Below are positions 21,043 through 25,456 of a stretch of 25,456 nt of DNA, one piece after another. This stretch comes from a virus: positions 1 through 25,456 of IMG/VR virus record IMGVR_UViG_3300044675_002113; one strand, given 5' to 3'. Under the pieces are notes generated by a model that saw only the letters and a list, made by a program, of their open reading frames with translations, was not told the origin of the DNA and did no database searches. Made by a program: the position numbers and the translations under genes. Positions within the stretch are counted from its first letter, which is position 1. Each line of letters begins with the position of its first letter.

Positions 21043-22472
21043 TAGGCGCTTGTCCCACTGAGCAGCAGTTCAGCACCCATGATGTAAATCCGTACAGGGT
21101 CGGTGCCAGACACTTCGTAGACGCGGTCGCGTATTTTCATCGTCGCGCCAAGGCGGCGCCAGATGGTACGATAGCCAGACCGGCCAATCTGTCCCATCGA
21201 CTTCCAGTGTTCGCTGGACCATGTGTGGCCGCCATCGTCCGAGAAGCGCAGCATGACTTGCGGGTTGCTGCCTTGGCCGTTGTTCAGGCCCACGCCTGTC
21301 TCGCAGTCAAGCTGCATGGAGTGCTGGATAGTACGCGCAAGGTTGTTAGCGCCTGTCGGCAGCGCGCGCCATGACCGCAACCATTTCTGCGGCGCGCCAT
21401 CGTCAGCGTACACGTTCAGGTCAAACTCGTAAATCTTGCCGTTCTGGTAGTCGCCGACAACAGTTGTGCTGTTGAAAAACATCTGGCTGCTGGCGCGGTG
21501 ACGGTTAAAATCACCATTAGCGAACGACGCACGTTCATGCCATGCGCCGGTAGCGACATCGTACACCCATGTGGTGTCAGCGGTAGGGAAGTTCAGGACG
21601 TAGAAGCTGTGGCCGTCCTGCTGATATGTGTAGCCGGTCGCGTCTGAGATGTCGGCATACTCTTGCATCTGCCATTCGATAGCGTGCGTAGACACGCGCT
21701 GACCGATGTAGCCAGCGGCCCTGTAGACGATGCCTTGGCCGCGCGCGTCCTTGCCTAGCCAGTAGACTTGGTTGTCCATCTTAGCGATGCTGTACGGGGC
21801 AGCGCAGCCCAGTTCGTTGAACGCGCCTTGGATACGGGCCAGCGGGAAGTCGAGCAGCCCTGCGTCGTACCAAACTTCGGTCGAGTTGGTGCCGAATACC
21901 CACACTTCGCGGTGGTCAACAAAAATTGCGACCACATTGTCAGGATTGCCTTCTGCGCTGGAAAACTCCAGCGGGTCAACGCTGGTGCCGTCAAGCAGCG
22001 ATGTCACCCAGATTTTCTGTGTGCCGGGTTCGTTGAACACAAAATAGCCGTCGATGTAGCCGACCGTGCCAGCGCCGGGGAAGTCAGGGTCGGTGATCTG
22101 CTGGAACACGTCGGTGCTGGCGTTGTAGATATAACCTAATGGGTTAGCAGCGATGAATAGCTGCGTGCCGTTGTCAGCCATGCTGACAGGGCCAGAGCCG
22201 CCTACAGTTCCTTTAGCGACAGCGTTCCAGTTGTTGTCTACCTGAAACAGCGTTGGGCCAGACACGACATAGCCGTAATCGCCATAAGTCCACATGCCGC
22301 GGATCGGGCCAATGCCGATAGTCGCCAGCCGCGTGAGGCCGGGCGCGCGCTGAAGGAACGCTGGTTCCTTGCCGCCTTCTGGGACAATCTCAGGAAACAG
22401 GTTAACCATGCGGTTGTCGGCGGCGTTGACGCTTCTAGCGACATACGCCGACCCAAGGATCGGCGTCTTCAT
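21042..22472 (-). CDS. P22 gp10-like packaged DNA stabilisation protein
   Basis: A 476-residue tail-hub protein that plugs the portal after packaging. The N-terminus (SAYVARSVNAADNRMVNLFPE, then FLQRAPGLTRLATIG) is characteristic of the phage stabilisation protein family. The rest repeats beta strands rich in Trp, Tyr and Gly (DYGYVVSG, FIAANPLGYIYN, YFVFNEPGTQ, DHREVWVFGTNSTEVWYD), as expected of the beta-propeller-like fold. Length is close to P22 gp10 (472). AGGAAACTACTA precedes the ATG, which overlaps the gp4-like stop as TAATG. It follows the gp4-like gene exactly as in P22. Confidence 0.9.
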   Translation of the reverse strand: MKTPILGSAYVARSVNAADNRMVNLFPEIVPEGGKEPAFLQRAPGLTRLATIGIGPIRGMWTYGDYGYVVSGPTLFQVDNNWNAVAKGTVGGSGPVSMADNGTQLFIAANPLGYIYNASTDVFQQITDPDFPGAGTVGYIDGYFVFNEPGTQKIWVTSLLDGTSVDPLEFSSAEGNPDNVVAIFVDHREVWVFGTNSTEVWYDAGLLDFPLARIQGAFNELGCAAPYSIAKMDNQVYWLGKDARGQGIVYRAAGYIGQRVSTHAIEWQMQEYADISDATGYTYQQDGHSFYVLNFPTADTTWVYDVATGAWHERASFANGDFNRHRASSQMFFNSTTVVGDYQNGKIYEFDLNVYADDGAPQKWLRSWRALPTGANNLARTIQHSMQLDCETGVGLNNGQGSNPQVMLRFSDDGGHTWSSEHWKSMGQIGRSGYRTIWRRLGATMKIRDRVYEVSGTDPVRIYIMGAELLLSGTSA

Positions 22473-23182
22473 TAGTAGTTTCCTGCGTAGACGTTAAATC
22501 GCTGGCGTGTAGCTACAAGGCTGTATGGCATCGACATGATGTCATCAGGGTTGTTGATGCGCTTGATGTTACGTTTCGACGACATCGCCAGACGGCGGAC
22601 TTGCGACGAAGGCTCGACGCCAAACTCAGGTGCCATTTCGCACGCCAAGTTATAACGGAACGCACGCAAATAGCCGGGCGGGAAATGCAGTACTGTCGCC
22701 AGCGTTGCAGGCTGGGTCAGTTCTTCTACCGAAATGAAATGCCATTCCAGCGCACGCGTCGGGCGCGGGTAGATGTACATTTCAACGTCGGGGAACGTCA
22801 TGTTGACAAAGATGACTTGCGGGTATGTCGATGTGACGGTCTTGACCGCGATACCGTTATACTGCTGCTGGTTGATGAATTTGATGCCGTAGCTGACACC
22901 GGTGCCGGGGTCTTTGAAATACGTGCTGTCGTCGAGCAACACTGGACGGTTGCCGCTGAAGTCGCCGCTAGGGCCAAGCGTGCGCGATAGCTGGCCTGCG
23001 GGCCATGTGAATATCTGGTCTTGCGTTGCGTAGACGGACAGGCGCTCTGTGTTCCAGCTATCAATCATCTGGTTCATGGCGCGCAGTGCGTCTTGCGATG
23101 TCTCAGCCGATGGAACTTCGCCTTCTGCCAGAACACCTAGAAGCCTAAGCGATCCGTTGATTATGTCCCCAGCCGTATCCAT
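22472..23182 (-). CDS. P22 gp4-like tail accessory factor
   Basis: A 236-residue head-completion protein that binds the portal ring and joins head to tail. It starts with AGDIINGSLRLLGVLAEGE and AMNQMIDSWNTERLSVYA, typical of this family. It ends with a C-terminal helical part (FRYNLACEMAPEFGVEPS, then AMSSKRNIKRIN). P22 gp4 has 166 residues, but homologues in other podoviruses are commonly over 200. AGGAAG precedes the ATG. It is coupled to the gp10-like gene downstream. Confidence 0.85.
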   Translation of the reverse strand: MDTAGDIINGSLRLLGVLAEGEVPSAETSQDALRAMNQMIDSWNTERLSVYATQDQIFTWPAGQLSRTLGPSGDFSGNRPVLLDDSTYFKDPGTGVSYGIKFINQQQYNGIAVKTVTSTYPQVIFVNMTFPDVEMYIYPRPTRALEWHFISVEELTQPATLATVLHFPPGYLRAFRYNLACEMAPEFGVEPSSQVRRLAMSSKRNIKRINNPDDIMSMPYSLVATRQRFNVYAGNY

Positions 23183-23185
23183 TGG

Positions 23186-23365
23186 TTAGTCTTCCTGCGT
23201 TGTGCGGCGGCGGCTGTGCCGCGCCGGCATTTCGTTTACTGACGCCTTTACAGGCTTTTCAGGATTATAGCGTTCCCAGCCGAAATCTTCATCATAAAAC
23301 GCTTCTTCTTCTGAAATAGCGACTTTTGATCCGTGCTGCGGATGGGCAAGATAGATAACAGCCAT
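23186..23365 (-). CDS. Conserved small phage head-region protein (59 aa)
   Basis: A 59-residue ORF between hairpin 23381-23402 and the gp4-like gene. Its sequence MAVIYLAHPQHGSKVAISEE, then AFYDEDFGWERYNP, has the recurrent 'HPxHGxKVA...GWxRY' pattern of a small protein found next to head-completion genes in many phages. The C-terminus is basic (RHSRRRTTQ). CGGAGTTTCT precedes the ATG. Function unknown; a connector or assembly role is likely from position. Confidence 0.65.
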   Translation of the reverse strand: MAVIYLAHPQHGSKVAISEEEAFYDEDFGWERYNPEKPVKASVNEMPARHSRRRTTQED

Positions 23366-23380
23366 AGAAACTCCGTAAAA

Positions 23381-23402
23381 TGGACGGCCCGAAAGCCGTC
23401 CA
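23381..23402 (-). terminator. Hairpin with T-run downstream of 136-aa head gene
   Basis: TGGACGGC pairs with GCCGTCCA (8 bp) around a six-base loop. On the minus strand TTTTACGGAG follows directly, so it resembles an intrinsic terminator, probably partial because the gp4-like and later genes must still be transcribed. It lies between the 136-residue head gene and the 59-residue gene. Confidence 0.7.
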
Positions 23403-23411
23403 CTATATTAG

Positions 23412-23822
23412 TTAAAGGCAGTGAATAACCGCAAAGTTAATCACTACTGCTTCGCTCAAGTTACCGCCGGAAATGTTACGGACGGTAATGGTAACTGTTC
23501 CAGTGCCTTTGCCGGAAACCCAGCAGTTATACGCGCCGGCAGTAGCCCCTGAAGCAACACTCAAAACAACCACATCTTTTGCGCTAACCGTGCTGTTGTT
23601 CAGCGTGAACGTCACGTTGGTCGCTGCGTTCAACTGTGCGCCGTTCATCGTGATTTGACCAGCGGACTTGTTCAGCGTGACGGGTTCGGCTTTGCTAACG
23701 CCCTGCGTGACCGTACCTTGTGCTGCGGCGGTGTAGCCGAGTTCGCTATCAACATAAACGAAATCGGCGCCGTCGATGTTTTGGTCAAGGAAAGCGACGC
23801 CGATAGATTTTGTATTAGCCAT
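23412..23822 (-). CDS. Beta-rich head protein, possible decoration (136 aa)
   Basis: An all-beta, Thr/Val/Asn-rich protein of 136 residues with VTLNKSAGQITMN, FTLNNSTVSAKDVVVLSVAS and ISGGNLSEAVVINFAVI, features seen in small phage head-fibre or decoration proteins encoded after the coat gene. The C-terminal ~90 residues look like an immunoglobulin-like sandwich. AGGAGAAAATCA precedes the ATG. Hairpins flank the gene on both sides. Role inferred from fold and place. Confidence 0.65.
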   Translation of the reverse strand: MANTKSIGVAFLDQNIDGADFVYVDSELGYTAAAQGTVTQGVSKAEPVTLNKSAGQITMNGAQLNAATNVTFTLNNSTVSAKDVVVLSVASGATAGAYNCWVSGKGTGTVTITVRNISGGNLSEAVVINFAVIHCL

Positions 23823-23843
23823 TGATTTTCTCCTGAAAAGGAT

Positions 23844-23863
23844 GCCCCGACCGTAGCCGGGGC
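23844..23863 (-). other. Intergenic hairpin, terminator-like
   Basis: GCCCCG (23844-23849) pairs with CGGGGC (23858-23863) around an eight-base loop. On the minus strand ATCCTTTT follows, a weak U-tract. It lies between the 132- and 136-residue head genes and may reduce downstream transcription or protect the upstream message. Confidence 0.5.
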
Positions 23864-23870
23864 AAACCTA

Positions 23871-24269
23871 TTAGCCAGCGATGCGGTACAGGTTATACGT
23901 TGTCGCGCTGGTTTTAACAGCACGGAACATTACGCTCTTGGATGCAACGCCTGCGCCCGAACCAACCAACGTCCAGCCTGTGCCAGCGGTGATTGTAGGT
24001 ACGCCGGTGCTGGTTGCGATCAAAGCAAACTCGAACGACGAGTTAACTTTGGCGCTGCTAACGTCAGCGTCAACAACGCTAACAGCAGGAAGCGCAAGGT
24101 CAGCAGTGCTGCTTGACGTGTATACAACTGCGCCGCCAGCCAAATCGGCAGTGGTCAGCGTAACACCTGCGGTGTACGCAGTAGGGATTGCGGATACGCC
24201 CAGCGTGACTTCGCCGAGGTTGCCGTCGCCAACTTGATAACCGCCGGCGCCATTAGGTAGAATAGCCAT
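23871..24269 (-). CDS. Small head protein downstream of coat gene (132 aa)
   Basis: A 132-residue protein rich in Ala, Thr, Val and Gly with alternating beta strands. It starts MAILPNGAGGYQVGDGNLGE, includes TTADLAGGAVVYTSSSTADL, and ends SATTYNLYRIAG. Small beta proteins like this directly follow the coat gene in many phages and often coat or stabilise the capsid surface. AAAGGATTTTTATT precedes the ATG. Hairpins lie on both sides. Function is inferred from position and composition only. Confidence 0.65.
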   Translation of the reverse strand: MAILPNGAGGYQVGDGNLGEVTLGVSAIPTAYTAGVTLTTADLAGGAVVYTSSSTADLALPAVSVVDADVSSAKVNSSFEFALIATSTGVPTITAGTGWTLVGSGAGVASKSVMFRAVKTSATTYNLYRIAG

Positions 24270-24292
24270 AATAAAAATCCTTTAAAATGTTT

Positions 24293-24314
24293 GGCCTCCG
24301 GCGAACCGGAGGCC
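24293..24314 (-). terminator. Strong hairpin after the coat gene
   Basis: GGCCTCCGG (24293-24301) pairs perfectly with CCGGAGGCC (24306-24314) around a four-base loop that reads TTCG on the minus strand, a stable tetraloop. AAACATTTTA follows, a weak and delayed U-tract. It lies ten bases past the coat stop. A partial terminator or 3'-end stabiliser would give extra coat message relative to later genes. Confidence 0.65.
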
Positions 24315-24323
24315 ATGATTAAA

Positions 24324-25456
24324 TTAGCCCCACATCCGGACGGCCATTTGCGGACGGATCGTGCTGTAACCATACAGAACGTCAATACGGCAAGGCATAC
24401 GGTCGTTGTTGATGTCGTACTGACGAACAACGCGAAGCGAGATGCCGTTGTGTACCTGACGCGATGCCATGTCTACGCCCTGTGGGAGCAGAAGGTCGGC
24501 GGTTGCGAAGGTGATGGCGTCCTTGTGGTAGATGAGGTTCTGCGCGTATTGCGAAGAAGCCGCACCAACGAACACTACAGCCTTGCTGTTGCCGGGCAGT
24601 GTGTTGACAGTGGCAAGAGCGTGACCAGCCGAGTAGATCGGTGCAACAGTGATGCTGCCTGCGCCAGAGCTGTTGAGCAAGACATCAGCCAATGCAACGA
24701 ACTGGAACAACGAACCTGTGCTTTCACGGGTCTGTGGGTTAACTGCAAAGCAGTCAGCTACAGTGAACACGTCGCCAGCCTTGACAGTGGCAGCGTTACC
24801 AGCACCAGTGATGGCGATGGTGGTTGCGCCTTCCGACGTAACAGCCGCCGAAGTCGAACCGCCGGTTGCAGTACGCGAACCAGTGGTGAACTGCTTGATG
24901 GACTGCGACATATTGATTTCGTCGAAACCAAGTACGCCAGTACCCATCATGCCGTTCTTGAACTGCTTGCTGATCGTGTCGGTTGGGTTGAATAGACCCT
25001 TCAGACCTTCAACCAAACCAGCGTTGGCGGCTGGGTTAACAGTCGCATAACGTGGCGACATTACAGCAGCGTTTTCGTTCAGCTTCTGCTGTGCAGCAAG
25101 AAGAACTGCCGAAGTAGCTGGCGTAGTGCCGGGCGTGCCAACCGTGTTACCGATGGTCAGGTACGAGTTGGCAACGTCAGCGTCGATGCTCGAAGCAAGC
25201 TGCGAGATACGTGGCTTGAGAACGCGGTCAGCGAAGTCATCCAACTGCATGGTCAATTCAGCAGTGGTGAAGTTGACGCCGATGTGCTTCTGGGTGGAAA
25301 CAGCAAGAGTTGTGAACTGCTCGTTGTCGTCCTGTACCTGAAGGGCTGCGCCGTCAGTTACAAGCGCACGGTCTGGAAGACGGATACGCAGGGTTGAGCC
25401 AATTTTAGCACCTTCAACAGCAAAGCTGTCGTCGTACTGGCGGTTTACGTTACGTG
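24324..25456 (-). CDS. P22 coat-like major capsid protein, 5' partial
   Basis: The frame stays open to the window edge, giving 376 residues with the true start beyond 25456; P22 gp5 has 430, so roughly 50 residues are missing. Near the edge it reads VNRQYDDSFAVEGAKIGSTL and RIRLPDRALVTDGAALQVQD, then TQKHIGVNFTTAELT and DDFADRVLKPRISQLA, the conserved N-arm and early core of the P22 coat family. The C-terminus (VRQYDINNDRMPCRIDVLYG, then RPQMAVRMWG) also matches. It forms the capsid shell. An internal ATG at 25256 is not the start. The first complete hairpin of the late operon follows its stop. Confidence 0.92.
   Translation of the reverse strand, partial: RNVNRQYDDSFAVEGAKIGSTLRIRLPDRALVTDGAALQVQDDNEQFTTLAVSTQKHIGVNFTTAELTMQLDDFADRVLKPRISQLASSIDADVANSYLTIGNTVGTPGTTPATSAVLLAAQQKLNENAAVMSPRYATVNPAANAGLVEGLKGLFNPTDTISKQFKNGMMGTGVLGFDEINMSQSIKQFTTGSRTATGGSTSAAVTSEGATTIAITGAGNAATVKAGDVFTVADCFAVNPQTRESTGSLFQFVALADVLLNSSGAGSITVAPIYSAGHALATVNTLPGNSKAVVFVGAASSQYAQNLIYHKDAITFATADLLLPQGVDMASRQVHNGISLRVVRQYDINNDRMPCRIDVLYGYSTIRPQMAVRMWG

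Noticed and set aside
24291-24995. 234-residue plus-strand ORF opposite the coat gene
   Set aside because: The opposite strand encodes a clear P22-type coat protein; the plus-strand product matches nothing and has no ribosome binding site.
1-25456. tRNA genes, CRISPR arrays, insertion sequences or integrase
   Set aside because: No cloverleaf-like segment, regularly spaced repeat, transposase or recombinase motif was noticed; a tRNAscan or repeat search would be needed to exclude small ones.

Overview
The window is part of the genome of a tailed double-stranded DNA phage, or of a prophage with its integration genes elsewhere. The virion genes at the right (coat protein, tail accessory factor, packaged-DNA stabilisation protein, three ejection proteins) follow the order of P22 and its relatives, so the particle is probably a short-tailed podovirus. 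A GH19 endolysin, a small lipoprotein and a GcrA-like DNA-binding protein point to a Gram-negative host, possibly an alphaproteobacterium; that is inference. No integrase, repressor, terminase, portal, RNA polymerase, tRNA, CRISPR array or insertion sequence is visible, so lifestyle and packaging cannot be read from this window.

Layout. (1) 1-3930, plus strand: a tightly packed run of 15 small genes, many joined by ATGA or TAATG overlaps. It begins with a 5'-truncated GP88/DUF7227-like gene and ends with a GcrA/Myb-like helix-turn-helix gene. The first ~1.8 kb differs sharply in composition from the rest (GATC about 12 per kb, against about 1.4 per kb in the following 2.1 kb). (2) 4004-10179, minus strand: replication operon, in transcription order a Cas4-like/DUF2800 nuclease, an ssDNA-binding-like protein, family A DNA polymerase and a primase-SF3 helicase fusion, ending at a strong terminator (3913-3945). 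(3) 10180-10275: divergent control region. (4) 10276-12355, plus strand: VRR-NUC nuclease, SNF2-type helicase and three small proteins. (5) 12352-25456, minus strand: the late operon, running from the coat gene (5' end beyond the window) through head, tail and ejection genes to a lysis cassette (coiled-coil/TM protein, lipoprotein, two related holin-like proteins, endolysin, small membrane protein).

How it fits together. The nuclease, ssDNA-binding-like protein, polymerase, primase-helicase, VRR-NUC and SNF2 helicase form a replication/recombination set common in phages, here split over two divergent operons. The coat protein and two beta-rich head proteins build and probably decorate the capsid. 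The gp4-like and gp10-like proteins, and a protein in the gp26 position, close the portal. Three ejection proteins carry the DNA into the host. A 2-oxoglutarate oxygenase and a GNAT acetyltransferase sit inside the tail/ejection block and are the most intriguing accessory pair. Three intergenic hairpins after the coat gene may step down late transcription. No wholly new system could be demonstrated. The best leads are the oxygenase-acetyltransferase pair, the duplicated holin-like genes with one EF-hand tail, and the compositional island at the left edge.
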